The notes under the pieces were generated by a model. It did not search any database, was not told the origin of the DNA, and worked only from the letters and a program-made list of their open reading frames with translations. A stretch of DNA of 64,000 nt from CBDFNC01 sp965249895 (lineage in GTDB: Bacteria > Pseudomonadota > Gammaproteobacteria > Enterobacterales > CBDFNC01): NCBI GenBank assembly GCA_965249895.1, contig CBDFNC010000003.1, forward strand, positions 186,001-250,000, in the 5' to 3' direction. Positions 1-8,887 of the stretch are shown one piece after another. A program made the translations under genes and the position numbers. How positions within the stretch are numbered: the stretch's first letter is position 1; every line of letters begins with the position of its first letter.

Positions 1-2
1 CC

Positions 3-668
3 GACGCTGCTCAGTTACTGGAGAAACTGGACCAGTCATATCAAAGCGTACTGGCTGCTGTTAAGCCGATGCCTCATGTCCCTGATGTTAAATTAGCCGA
101 ACTGGAGCAGGAAGTAGGTCCCATTAGCAGACGAGGTAACTGCTACCGCCGACAATTGCTGGAACAACTGCCCGATAACATCCGTAAACTGGGTTTGCTG
201 GCGCTGGGAGGGGTCTCACTACCTGTGAACCTGAATTTATGGCCTGAGGTGGACACCTGGTTTTGGTTGGTGGACCAGGCACCGCCCGATCATCGTAAAG
301 ATATGCTGGAGTTTAAACAAACGGGTATCAAAATATTGGATCTGATATCCAGTGTCGACCTGGTGATAACCAAACCCGGTTATGGCACTTATACCGAAAT
401 AGCACTGGCTGGCACTAAGGCCATTACTCTGGCCCGAGCGGACTGGCCGGAAACCCCTTATTTAAACCGGTTTTTAAGCCAGCATGTAAGCTGTGCCGAG
501 ATAACCAGAGATCAACTGGTTCACGAAGAATTTACCCAGGCTATTCAGCGGGTAGATAGCACGAATAATCCAATCGCAAAACCTTGTCAAGTTGGCGCCG
601 AACAGTGTGCCCGACTACTTATCCGGCTGACCCAAAAGCACAACCGTATCAACAAAAAGTCAAAATAA
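3..668 (+). CDS. Glycosyltransferase-like protein (C-terminal part, 5' end outside window)
   Basis: The reading frame is open from the first bases of the window, so the gene begins upstream and only about the last 221 residues are seen. The segment LVITKPGYGTYTEIALAG is the glycine-rich nucleotide-sugar-binding signature of the C-terminal half of GT-B glycosyltransferases (MurG / family 28 type), in which G-x-G-T-x-x-E contacts the donor nucleotide. The tail is basic (ends in several Lys) and has no membrane segment, which suggests a cytoplasmic enzyme. The acceptor and product cannot be told from this fragment. The nearest downstream gene on the same strand starts 58 bp later and is an unrelated membrane protease. 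The family call is moderately secure; the substrate is unknown. Confidence 0.6.
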   Translation, partial: DAAQLLEKLDQSYQSVLAAVKPMPHVPDVKLAELEQEVGPISRRGNCYRRQLLEQLPDNIRKLGLLALGGVSLPVNLNLWPEVDTWFWLVDQAPPDHRKDMLEFKQTGIKILDLISSVDLVITKPGYGTYTEIALAGTKAITLARADWPETPYLNRFLSQHVSCAEITRDQLVHEEFTQAIQRVDSTNNPIAKPCQVGAEQCARLLIRLTQKHNRINKKSK

Positions 669-726
669 ACACGACATATTATGTCTGATAACTTAGAGGG
701 ACATCAGCCAAGATAAAGAGGGTGTT

Positions 727-1503
727 ATGCCGGGAAATCCATTTGAGCAGATCAAATCTGGCCACGTCATTTTATTAATGCTTATTTCGTTGCTGACGCC
801 TTTCCTCTTCGCCGTTGAAGGTGAGCTCAGCTTAGCCCTTGCCGGGGTTATTTGTTACCTGTTGGCGGCATCCGTCTTATTGCTGCTGGCCAGAAAAAAC
901 CTGGCTGACTTTCAAGCCATAATGGGGAATACACCAAGCTCTTCTGAAGTGATTAAGTATGGCGCATTGGGCATTCCAATGGTGGCATTATCGATCCTGA
1001 CCATATACCTGTTTTTTTATCCCCTCTCTTATATTGCTCCAGAGTTTGTCACCAGCTGGTTACTAGAATTCCCTGCAACTTTTAGCCGGGGTGAAGGCAT
1101 GTATATCCTGGCCATGATTATATTAGCTCCCGTGGTTGAAGAGTTTGTATTCAGAGGTTTCCTTCTAAACAACCTGACCGCCAGATTTGGCACTACAACC
1201 GCAATTGCACTGTCTTCATGTTTATTCGCCATTTTACATACCGATATTTTGGGGTCCTTTTTATTCGCAGTATTGCTCTCACTTGTCTATATCAAAACCC
1301 GCTCCCTCTATGGCCCAATATTGATTCATATGGCTAACAATATGATCGCCGTGAGCTGGGAATATTTAGCTTATACAGAAAACGAGCACTACACCCTGGA
1401 GTTATTTCGGGAGGAGTGGTGGACGGTTGTAATTGCACTTTTGATTATCGCCCCCTGCTGCTACTGGATGCGTAATTCCCCCCTGTCAGGGAGTTACTGC
1501 TAA
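727..1503 (+). CDS. CPBP-family intramembrane metalloprotease (CAAX protease / Abi)
   Basis: This is a 258-residue polytopic membrane protein with roughly seven hydrophobic segments. It carries the CPBP (Rce1/Abi) glutamate motif VVEEFVFRG, with E138, E139 and R143, followed by LFAILH (H171) and LIHMANN (H201). These are the conserved E-E-x-x-x-R, F-x-x-x-H and H-x-x-x-N/D elements that form the intramembrane active site in the family. Bacterial members are implicated in processing of peptides or lipoproteins, in bacteriocin self-immunity or in regulation; no substrate gene is evident here. The start at ATG 727 is supported by a purine-rich AAGAGGG just upstream. The gene stands alone and converges on the thioesterase gene. 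Family assignment is secure, function is not. Confidence 0.85.
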   Translation: MPGNPFEQIKSGHVILLMLISLLTPFLFAVEGELSLALAGVICYLLAASVLLLLARKNLADFQAIMGNTPSSSEVIKYGALGIPMVALSILTIYLFFYPLSYIAPEFVTSWLLEFPATFSRGEGMYILAMIILAPVVEEFVFRGFLLNNLTARFGTTTAIALSSCLFAILHTDILGSFLFAVLLSLVYIKTRSLYGPILIHMANNMIAVSWEYLAYTENEHYTLELFREEWWTVVIALLIIAPCCYWMRNSPLSGSYC

Positions 1504-1667
1504 GACACTATCAGAATTCCATCTCTGTTACGGAGCAGCAGCAAGAACCTGACAACAAGTAAGTAATAGTAAATTGCCCCAATTGCAAAACACGGATGAC
1601 CCGGGGTAACACGAGGGGATATCCTGCCATTTTTATCCAGCCCCAAGCGTTTTACCCTAAGCAATAT

Positions 1668-2069
1668 TCACCCTTCTAAAGGGAACACCTTATCTACTTC
1701 CGCCGGTATATGCGGTCTGCCCCTGGGGTTTAGCGCCGCCGCAACAACCAGGGCATCCAACACTAACTTTTTGTCTGACAAGCGCACCACCCTTTGCCGA
1801 AAGGCAAACCTTACTTTGGAAGGCCGCATAGGCTCGACTTCCACACAGAATTTGTCACCACTTGTAAGAGATGCTTTATAGTCCATTTCTGCCCGCACCA
1901 GGACAAGGTGAATACCTTGCTTTGCCAGCTGGGCGAAATCTATCCCCTGCTCAAGCAGAAATTCATGCCTGGCATGCTCCAGGTAGTTAAAATAAACCCC
2001 GTTGTTTACTATTCCTTGTAAATCACATTCGTAGTCGCGAACCTTAAAATCCAGACGATAGTTAGCCAT
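1668..2069 (-). CDS. Acyl-CoA thioesterase, 4HBT/YbgC family
   Basis: This 133-residue protein has the single hot-dog domain of the 4-hydroxybenzoyl-CoA thioesterase family. The N-terminal signature has D16, then GIVNN (19-23), Y26, Y29, E31 and R34; Asp16 sits where family members place the catalytic Asp of the D-x-x-G-x-V motif. Length matches the family. It is expected to hydrolyse acyl-CoA thioesters in the cytoplasm as a dimer or tetramer; the acyl chain preference cannot be read. It lies 2 bp downstream of the MocR-type regulator on the same strand and is therefore almost certainly co-transcribed with it. That is an unusual partner and may point to a link with the regulator's ligand metabolism. 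Confidence 0.85.
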   Translation of the reverse strand: MANYRLDFKVRDYECDLQGIVNNGVYFNYLEHARHEFLLEQGIDFAQLAKQGIHLVLVRAEMDYKASLTSGDKFCVEVEPMRPSKVRFAFRQRVVRLSDKKLVLDALVVAAALNPRGRPHIPAEVDKVFPLEG

Positions 2070-2071
2070 TG

Positions 2072-3460
2072 TTATTCCTGATTTGTTGTTATTATGTTTG
2101 CCAACCTGGCTATCCCCTGATGCCAGGGTTGGGAATCTTCATATTGAGCAAAGTTAAACCTAAGGCAGTGATTATATTGATCTGACGAACTAAATAAACG
2201 CCCGGGCAACAGGCTAATTCCCGCTTCCAAAGCCTGCTGGTATACCTGAAATCCATCAGTTGTTTGTTCCATTTCCAACCAGCATAAAAAACCGCCAGAA
2301 GGCCTGGTCATTGCAATATCACCCAACTCAAGCTCCATTCTTCTACTAAACAGATCTCTTCGCTTCTGATAAGTGCGGCGGATCTTATTTAAATGCAACT
2401 TATATGCCCCCGTGCTTAAAAAGTCCGCCACCGCGCTTTGAGTAACATTGACCCCGCCCATATTGGCAATTAATAGCTCACGATTTATTTGTTGGTGATA
2501 ACGTCCGCCAGACAACCAGCCAATTCTAAGTCTGGAATCCAGTGACTTGGATAGGCCACTGGCGTATATCACCCTGCCCTGTCGATCCAGAGACTTGAGC
2601 CGCTCTGGCCTGGAATTGTACGCCAGCGTACCTGACACGTCGTCTTCGATAATGGGCAGGTCTCCGGTAGCCTCTAACAAAGCCCGACGCTGACTATTGG
2701 GGATGCGGGAGCCTGAGGGATTATTAAAACTGGGATTGGTAATGACCAACTTTACCGGCCATTTGCTTATTGCCTGTTTTAGGGCGCCAATATCCATACC
2801 TAATACAAGATCTGAGGGTATCTCCAAAGCTTTTAGTCCCAGAGACTCCAAACTTAGCAAGGTGCCAAAATAACACGGTGATTCTACCGCTACTATATCT
2901 CCCGGCTTAGTGAGTACCTTTATGCTGGTATATATCCCCTGCTGCGCCCCCTGGGTAATGGAGATTTCATCAGGAGATAGCAACAAACCATCATCCAGCA
3001 TAAGCTGGGACAGCTGCTTTCTTAATTTGGCATCGCCGGGTGGTAACAAATATCCGCTGGAGGTTTGAGATTGATTACGGCTGACCCTGCCGATAGCCGC
3101 ATATAACTGTTTGATAGCGGGAAATCGAATATCCGGGTGCGCAGAACCCAATGGCAGAAGCTGCTTCTCCAACGCCTGACTCATCACATCTCTGCTTAAT
3201 GAAAACAGATCCACCGATTTGGGTTTTGCAAAAGGCAGCTTGGCCTTCGCTTCCCTGTGCTGCAAGCGATAGCCAGAACGTGCCAGTGCATTAATTTCAC
3301 CGCAAGCTTCCAGCTCCCGGTACCCTCGGATCACTGTATTCAGGCTGACATCTAATCGCTGGCTTAACATCCGAATAGAGGGTAATTTCTCCCCTGCCAA
3401 CAATACCCCCTGCTCTCTTTGGCTGCGGATATGCTGAATCACCTGCTGGTACTTTGCCAC
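2072..3460 (-). CDS. MocR-type (GntR/aminotransferase) PLP-dependent transcriptional regulator
   Basis: This 462-residue protein fuses an N-terminal winged-helix GntR domain (about residues 1-70; motif LPSIRMLSQRLDVSLNTV) to a fold-type I aminotransferase domain (about 90-462). PLP-site residues are visible: the Asn-Pro motif N247-P248, D273-D274, and the Schiff-base lysine K305 in SGLSKSLDS. MocR proteins use the aminotransferase fold as an effector sensor and usually control an adjacent divergent gene. Here the divergent neighbour is an EamA exporter starting 98 bp away, so the exporter is the likely target, with autoregulation. The thioesterase gene follows 2 bp downstream. Target and ligand are inferred, not shown. 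Confidence 0.9.
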   Translation of the reverse strand: MAKYQQVIQHIRSQREQGVLLAGEKLPSIRMLSQRLDVSLNTVIRGYRELEACGEINALARSGYRLQHREAKAKLPFAKPKSVDLFSLSRDVMSQALEKQLLPLGSAHPDIRFPAIKQLYAAIGRVSRNQSQTSSGYLLPPGDAKLRKQLSQLMLDDGLLLSPDEISITQGAQQGIYTSIKVLTKPGDIVAVESPCYFGTLLSLESLGLKALEIPSDLVLGMDIGALKQAISKWPVKLVITNPSFNNPSGSRIPNSQRRALLEATGDLPIIEDDVSGTLAYNSRPERLKSLDRQGRVIYASGLSKSLDSRLRIGWLSGGRYHQQINRELLIANMGGVNVTQSAVADFLSTGAYKLHLNKIRRTYQKRRDLFSRRMELELGDIAMTRPSGGFLCWLEMEQTTDGFQVYQQALEAGISLLPGRLFSSSDQYNHCLRFNFAQYEDSQPWHQGIARLANIITTNQE

Positions 3461-3557
3461 CCCAACTCCTTCTGTAACCTAAAAATCAGTTAAGACTGTA
3501 TCTTTTTTATTCTTCTGTATCCATCAAAATAAGCTTACTACCGACTGGAGATTTATC

Positions 3558-4460
3558 ATGCTGAAGACCATAACGCCGCTGTTATTTGTTGTTTTATGGA
3601 GTACGGGTTTTATTGGCGCCAAGTACGGGCTGCCCTATGCAGAACCTGCCACCTTGCTGGGCATTAGAATGCTGCTTAATATTCTGGTATTCGCCATTTT
3701 AATTTTTCTTCTAAGCCGCAAGACGTTAGCCATAAAACAAATTGGTCAGGCGCTTTGGGTCGGTTTTCTTATCCACGGTTGTTATCTAGGCGGCGTGTTT
3801 TACGCTATATATCTGGGTTTACCCGCTGGCCTGGCTGCACTGATAGTTGGTTTACAACCTATATTAACAGCGCTTATGATGGCCTTTTTCTATGGTGAAA
3901 AATTAAAAACCAGGCAATGGGTCGGACTATTTTTGGGGTTGACCGGTGTATTCCTGGTTCTCCAAGGAAATATCGACTTCGCCACAACAGATAACTGGGG
4001 TTACCCCATTTTATGTACCCTTATTGCCTTATTGGGTATTACCTTTGGCACCTTATATCAAAAGCGCCATTGCGGCGACCATGACTTAGTCACCGCGTCT
4101 TGCTGGCAATATTTTGGCGCCTTGGTGATTTACATTCCCCTGGCATTCAGTTTAGAAACCCGGCAGGTAGAGTGGACGCTGGAGTTTTCCCTGGCCCTGG
4201 CCTGGCTAGTCCTGGCACTTTCTGTAGCCGCTGTTCTGTTACTGCTGTATTTGATCAGGGCCGGCGAAGCCTCAAAAGTCACTTCGCTGTTTTATATGGT
4301 GCCACCTGTGACGGCGTTAATGGGTTATGTGCTGTTTAATGAGCCTTTTGGTGTCAGCGCCATGCTTGGATTTTTGTGCACGGCTATTGGGGTCTACCTG
4401 GTGGTAACCAATAAATTAAAGCTACCCGGCTTTAGCCGTTTATCTCCAAGCAGAAACTAA
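3558..4460 (+). CDS. EamA/DMT-family transporter (first of a convergent pair)
   Basis: This 300-residue integral inner-membrane protein has ten predicted hydrophobic helices arranged as two tandem EamA repeats (about 1-135 and 148-290), the standard drug/metabolite transporter architecture. An early W-S-T-G-F-I-G-A-K-Y-G motif in helix 1 is typical of the family, whose bacterial members mostly export amino acids, their derivatives or other metabolites. A GGAG precedes ATG 3558 by about 6 bases. It is transcribed divergently from the MocR regulator and is its probable target. The C-terminus is basic and cytoplasmic. Substrate unknown; family assignment secure. Confidence 0.88.
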   Translation: MLKTITPLLFVVLWSTGFIGAKYGLPYAEPATLLGIRMLLNILVFAILIFLLSRKTLAIKQIGQALWVGFLIHGCYLGGVFYAIYLGLPAGLAALIVGLQPILTALMMAFFYGEKLKTRQWVGLFLGLTGVFLVLQGNIDFATTDNWGYPILCTLIALLGITFGTLYQKRHCGDHDLVTASCWQYFGALVIYIPLAFSLETRQVEWTLEFSLALAWLVLALSVAAVLLLLYLIRAGEASKVTSLFYMVPPVTALMGYVLFNEPFGVSAMLGFLCTAIGVYLVVTNKLKLPGFSRLSPSRN

Positions 4461-4464
4461 GCAC

Positions 4465-4499
4465 AAAAAAGCGGGATACCTATAGGTTATCCCGCTTTA
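4465..4499. terminator. Bidirectional Rho-independent terminator between convergent transporter genes
   Basis: The inverted repeat GCGGGAT (4471-4477) / ATCCCGC (4489-4495) is extended by flanking A's and T's. The A-run at 4465-4470 and the T's at 4496-4498 give U-tracts on both strands. It sits in the 55-bp gap between the convergent exporter genes and can serve both. Confidence 0.85.
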
Positions 4500-4515
4500 T
4501 CGAATCCAGAAAAAC

Positions 4516-5403
4516 TTAGGCTTTTTGAGCCAAAGCAGTTTGCTCTCTTCCTTTGCCCCACTGGTTTAACGCCACAGAGCCTAATATCATCACCAGGGAA
4601 ATAGCCATAGTGCCACTCACCTGCTCACCCAGCCAAAGCGCACCTAACAAAACCCCAAACATAGGCACCAGATAGTTACTTAGTGACGCAAATGTAGGGC
4701 CACTTAACTGGATTAACGACATAAACAAGAAGTAAACCAAACCGGTACAGAACACACCCAAAAGCACTAATGCACCCAGGCTTGAACTGGTAAAACTGAT
4801 TGCCTGAAAATCAACGGTGAAAGCCGCAACTACAGAAAGCTGAATCGCACTGCACGCCAGAATATTACGAGCAACTAAGATAGGATGCTCATTGGTCAAT
4901 CGTTTAATGATCAACATCCCCAGAGCGAAACAAGCTGCACCGGAAAGAATGGCAACACTGCCCATCAAACCCGCGCTACCAGCGGCAGTAAGCTGGGGAG
5001 CAAACAACACCAATACACCGGCAAAACCAAGGGTCACACTCGAGATACCCCATTTAGTGATCTTCTCACCAGAGATAACCAAGGGTGCCAGCAAGATAGT
5101 CATAAATGGAATTGTGCCCATAAGAACCGAAGCGATGGCGCTATCAACGAACTGCTGGCCCCAAGCCACTAAGATAAAAGGCAACGTAGCATCCAATAGT
5201 GCAACCACCATGTATGTTCCCACCTTCAACTTCTCACTCTTGAGGTTTAGGAACTTACATAAAATCCATAAGGTGATAAAACCGAAAATAGCACGACCCG
5301 CCGCAACAACGAAGGGAGAAAAATCAGCCACAGCCTGATGCATAAAAATAAATTGTGAACCCCATAGCAAACCTATGGCCAACAGATAGAAATAACTTTT
5401 CAT
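4516..5403 (-). CDS. EamA/DMT-family transporter (second of a convergent pair)
   Basis: This roughly 295-residue protein has ten hydrophobic helices in two EamA repeats; helix 1 carries GLLWGSQFIFMHQA. The open frame extends 24 codons further (to 5475), but ATG 5403 is preferred because AAGGTGAG lies about 8 bases upstream and the first helix then begins directly after MKS, as usual. Divergent to it, about 80-90 bp away, is a LysR regulator that probably controls it. Family members export metabolites; substrate unknown. It shares a terminator with the other exporter gene, to which it is only distantly similar, so the pair is not a recent duplication. Confidence 0.87.
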   Translation of the reverse strand: MKSYFYLLAIGLLWGSQFIFMHQAVADFSPFVVAAGRAIFGFITLWILCKFLNLKSEKLKVGTYMVVALLDATLPFILVAWGQQFVDSAIASVLMGTIPFMTILLAPLVISGEKITKWGISSVTLGFAGVLVLFAPQLTAAGSAGLMGSVAILSGAACFALGMLIIKRLTNEHPILVARNILACSAIQLSVVAAFTVDFQAISFTSSSLGALVLLGVFCTGLVYFLFMSLIQLSGPTFASLSNYLVPMFGVLLGALWLGEQVSGTMAISLVMILGSVALNQWGKGREQTALAQKA

Positions 5404-5481
5404 TTTTGTACTCACCTTTAATAACGCGCGCATTGTATTCCCACTGCATATATCTATAAAATGAATTATCAGCATTAAGGT

Positions 5482-6405
5482 ATGTGTAATTTCGATATGA
5501 CCCCCATCAATCGTCTGGACCTCAATTTATTACGTGTTTTTGACCTGTTAATGCAAGAACGTAGCGTCACCAAAGCCGCGGCGCTTTTACACCTTTCCCA
5601 ATCTACCGTAAGCCACTCCTTGTCCCGGCTAAGGCAAACTCTGGATGACCCCCTGTTTATTCTGACGGGTCGTGAAATGACCCCGACACAGAAAGCACTC
5701 ACCCTTGCAGGCCCCACCAGACAAGCATTGTTACTAATTGATCAGGGCCTTAGGCAATCTGACAGCTTTAACCCTGAGCAAAGCGAACGTGCATTTAAAA
5801 TTGCCGTCAGTGGCAGCATAGAGCAGGATATTATTCCCAAGCTGGTTAACCAGCTGCATCGGGCGAGTCCGGAGTTAGGGTTGGAGGTGTTTGAACTCAG
5901 CAGCAGCGATTACGAAAAAGAGCTGGAGAAGGGCGAGTTGGACTTGGTGGTGGGGTTTGCAGGAAACCAGCATCTATCTGACAAGTTGTTAAAACAAAAT
6001 TGGTTTTCTACCTCATTAGTGTGCCTGGCAACTGAATCCTTTAAAACCCAAGAGCCCGGCCTGATCACCTCGCAAGAGCTGGTCTCCAAACCCCATATCT
6101 ATACGTCCAGCTGGGGACACAGCCAGAGCATAGTAGACAAGTATTTGGATACTAAAGGGTTAATACGAAGTGTCGGAGTCAGAGTACCTACATTTACCTC
6201 GGTTCCCGCATTATTAAACAGTGAACGTTATTTGGTGGTACTACCGAAAACCGTTGCCTTACATTTTGTTGGTTATAACCCGCTTAAAATACTGGAGTTA
6301 AAAGATGGCCACCTTGAATTGACCTATGAAATTGCCAGTCATCCAATCACCGCCAGTGATCCGGCGGTGATTTGGTTAAAGCAGTTGATGGAAGCTATGG
6401 TTTAA
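5482..6405 (+). CDS. LysR-family transcriptional regulator
   Basis: This 307-residue protein has an N-terminal winged helix-turn-helix (about residues 10-70; LDLNLLRVF, then SVTKAAALLHLSQSTVSHSL) followed by a periplasmic-binding-protein-like effector domain (about 95-300). The sequence type L-D-L-N-L-L resembles the NodD/Sal subgroup. ATG 5482 has AAGG almost adjacent; Met6 at 5497 is an alternative start that would leave the HTH intact. It is divergent from the EamA exporter at 4516-5403, whose promoter region it shares, so regulation of that exporter and of itself is likely. The 3' end overlaps the stop region of the convergent metalloprotease gene by 4 bp. Confidence 0.9.
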   Translation: MCNFDMTPINRLDLNLLRVFDLLMQERSVTKAAALLHLSQSTVSHSLSRLRQTLDDPLFILTGREMTPTQKALTLAGPTRQALLLIDQGLRQSDSFNPEQSERAFKIAVSGSIEQDIIPKLVNQLHRASPELGLEVFELSSSDYEKELEKGELDLVVGFAGNQHLSDKLLKQNWFSTSLVCLATESFKTQEPGLITSQELVSKPHIYTSSWGHSQSIVDKYLDTKGLIRSVGVRVPTFTSVPALLNSERYLVVLPKTVALHFVGYNPLKILELKDGHLELTYEIASHPITASDPAVIWLKQLMEAMV

Positions 6406-7721
6406 GCCTTATTTTTAAGCTCCTGCTGAAGGCCTGCCAATAATTTCTCTTGTTGACCGATATCGGATCTCAACTGGGCTATCTGATCTGTCAACTGTTG
6501 ATAAGTGGCAGCTAGTTGCTGGTATTTTCCCTGCCACTCATTCACATTTGCAACCGCCTGATAGTAAATGGGAACCAGCTGGCGGTAAGCATTGATTTTA
6601 GCTATCGCATCCTTATATAGCGCCAGCCGAGTGGCATAAGCCTGCCCCCGACTTTGATTAAACTTGGCAACCGCCGCATTGGCCTGGTTAGCTAGATTAA
6701 CCAGTTGGTTATATCTGCTTTGGTATTCGGCGTACGCCGCGCGGTAGCTAACCAAGGCAGCATCCAGTCCGGCTTTAATCGCACCTTGCTGGGACAGCTT
6801 TTCTTCTAAGGACTGGCGCAGCAGAGCCAGTTTGTCCTTACCTTTTGCCCAGTCATCCTGATCGGTATTTTCCAACGGCACTGTCATTGGCGCATAGGCG
6901 GCAATAAAACCGGAAGTCAAAGTTAGGGCATCCACGGCATCAGCGCTGTCATGCTGACCTTTCGCTATACCGCAGGGCGAATCATTGCAATCCAGGTTTG
7001 GGCTAGAAAAGTTAAATACCTTATCGGTGTAACTGCCATAGACCCAGTCATAAGCCATAATGGTGGCAAAGTCATTTTCCTTACCATAGCCCCAGGCCCA
7101 GGGAAAGGTGCCGCCACTGGGATCTTGTTTGGATGAGTGAGTTAATCCCATTGTATGACCAATCTCATGAGAACTGACCCAGTCATGACAGGGACCATCC
7201 ATACCCACCACACTCATGGCAGTTTCGCGCCAGAAAGGATGAGTAAAGTCACCATTGGTTCCGTAGCCACCAATCCAGGCTATTCCACAAACTCCGTTGT
7301 GAGCGTTTGTATAAGGTCGCATCACCAGCACCATATCGGCACCATACTGCTCCCTTAATGCGCTAACATCCGAAAAAGCAGCATCGCGGTTACACTGATT
7401 TTTTTTGAAAAAGGCATTCCACTCACAGCTTAAATCTCTTAGCGCCGTCTCCGGAGTATTAAGATCACTGTATTGAACTTGCTTGTGGTGAACCAACCTA
7501 AACTTTACGTCCAATTTACTGTCGGCATAAACCTGATTGGATACTGAAATAATCTGATTCAGACGGGTCTCAACGCCATCACCGTAAGTTGCGGTAACGC
7601 CGGGAGTGTGCAGAACCATAACATCAACCACAGTAGTTTCCGCCAGAGCAGGAGCAACTCCTGAAGCAGCAATTAAACCCAAAGCGGCTGTTACGCTCAG
7701 CTTTTTACTAACTAATTTCAT
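6402..7721 (-). CDS. Secreted zinc metalloprotease (M12/M72-type) with C-terminal coiled coil
   Basis: The 439-residue protein has a Sec signal peptide (about 1-27, ending PALA-E) and the full zinc signature H-E-I-G-H-T-M-G-L-T-H (H185, E186, H189, H195) of metzincins, close to reprolysin / peptidyl-Asp metallopeptidase enzymes. Cysteines around the active site (C99, C110, C145, C178) suggest disulfides and a periplasmic or extracellular location. Residues about 285-439 are Ala/Gln/Leu-rich with heptad character, a long coiled coil not usual for the family. There is no N-terminal pro-domain: mature-type sequence begins right after the signal peptide. The gene follows the 225-residue gene at 7835-8512 by 113 bp, with AAGGA before the start. 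Protease class is secure, specificity is not. Confidence 0.85.
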   Translation of the reverse strand: MKLVSKKLSVTAALGLIAASGVAPALAETTVVDVMVLHTPGVTATYGDGVETRLNQIISVSNQVYADSKLDVKFRLVHHKQVQYSDLNTPETALRDLSCEWNAFFKKNQCNRDAAFSDVSALREQYGADMVLVMRPYTNAHNGVCGIAWIGGYGTNGDFTHPFWRETAMSVVGMDGPCHDWVSSHEIGHTMGLTHSSKQDPSGGTFPWAWGYGKENDFATIMAYDWVYGSYTDKVFNFSSPNLDCNDSPCGIAKGQHDSADAVDALTLTSGFIAAYAPMTVPLENTDQDDWAKGKDKLALLRQSLEEKLSQQGAIKAGLDAALVSYRAAYAEYQSRYNQLVNLANQANAAVAKFNQSRGQAYATRLALYKDAIAKINAYRQLVPIYYQAVANVNEWQGKYQQLAATYQQLTDQIAQLRSDIGQQEKLLAGLQQELKNKA

Positions 7722-7834
7722 ATCAATTCCTTAGTCTTTACTCTGCCACCGTCCCTGGTTTTATATGGTGCGCATCCTTTAAAGTACTAAGCTTTTCCTG
7801 TGTCCTTTCACCCTCCTTCTGTTAAATATTGTAA

Positions 7835-8512
7835 CTAGGAACCCTGATCGACCTTGGGTACCGGAGGCACCAAGAAATCGTCATCATCTGAGTCCGGTAG
7901 ATCTGGGTTCAGATATATTACCCCCTGTCCTTCCACTGTGGTCAGAGTATAAGTATCCGTGCCCGTGGCGATAGAGCCATAAGTTCCTTTATCGCTTTGC
8001 GTTAATACCACGGGATAATCGTTACCACCCTCATTAAGGACTTTCCCAATCATGGTGTAGTCACCATTGCTTTCCAGTCGCTCTTCAGTAATTTCGACCT
8101 GTATATTTTTGTCCCCGGGCAACTCAAATTCCAATATCTTGCCCTTGTCGAGCTTTAGGGCCAGATTAGTATCCACGTCCACCAGCAAGTGAGGGTTCAG
8201 CTCGATACTCTCATCGAGCTGAACCCGCCTATCATCTTGAGAAAGCTTCCAAAGGCTTAACTGGCTTGCCTTAGAGGCTACGCCCTGAGGCTGCACTAGT
8301 TTGGCCGAAGCCTGAATGGGGATCATGGACAATGGCTGTGACAGGGTGACTTGAGGCAGATCAGGTAAGGTTTTATCGGTTGAACTCTTGGCTGCTGACT
8401 CTGACTGATTTTGGGTCACTGATGGCTTGTCATCATCCATTATAAAAACGGCCACCGCAGCCAAGATACCGAGGGGAACGAATAGCAGAGAAAGCTGTTG
8501 TAACCGCGACAT
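7835..8512 (-). CDS. Membrane-anchored protein resembling a metalloprotease pro-region
   Basis: The 225-residue protein has one N-terminal hydrophobic helix (8-25) followed by an acidic and Ser/Thr-rich linker, so the bulk should be periplasmic. Residues about 140-205 (ITEERLESNGDYTMIGKVL, then YPVVLTQSDKGTYGSIATG, then YTL..GQGVIYLNP) follow the pattern seen in N-terminal pro-regions of bacterial metzincins: a W/G-x-V segment, a 'v.l...g..G.i.tg...Y.l' strand pair, and a closing hydrophobic strand. The C-terminus is an acidic Asp/Pro tail. It is the first gene of a probable two-gene operon with the metalloprotease, which itself lacks a pro-domain. A chaperone or inhibitor role in trans is inference. 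Confidence 0.6.
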   Translation of the reverse strand: MSRLQQLSLLFVPLGILAAVAVFIMDDDKPSVTQNQSESAAKSSTDKTLPDLPQVTLSQPLSMIPIQASAKLVQPQGVASKASQLSLWKLSQDDRRVQLDESIELNPHLLVDVDTNLALKLDKGKILEFELPGDKNIQVEITEERLESNGDYTMIGKVLNEGGNDYPVVLTQSDKGTYGSIATGTDTYTLTTVEGQGVIYLNPDLPDSDDDDFLVPPVPKVDQGS

Positions 8513-8887
8513 TCATTCATCCTAAAATGTCATTAACCAATGCTAATAAGACACCATTTGTTAAAATAATGTAAATATGTTTTTTGTATAAAAAATAACT
8601 TTTTATACATCTCTAAGAAAATAGGAAATAATAAGCAGAACATCAATAAAACACCCACCAATACTCAATGTGTTATAAAGATAACTAGGTTAATTGCAGA
8701 AGAATTGTCCGTTACTCCAAACCCATTAGTTTAGCGAATAAATTTAAGCTTACCCCTGGTTTCATGATAAAACGCTAAATAACTACTCTATCAATATTTA
8801 CTATTAATTCATGGTTTGGTCACTTTTATAAAAATTAGCTGAAATAGATCTTCTTTAACTTACTTAGTTCTCACCTATTTAAGGGAA
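8513..8887. other. AT-rich intergenic region without a gene
   Basis: About 375 bp, strongly AT-rich, with many in-frame stops in all frames. It must hold the promoter of the minus-strand protease operon and the former promoter of the broken phosphodiesterase gene. I see no convincing structured RNA or repeat. Confidence 0.5.
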
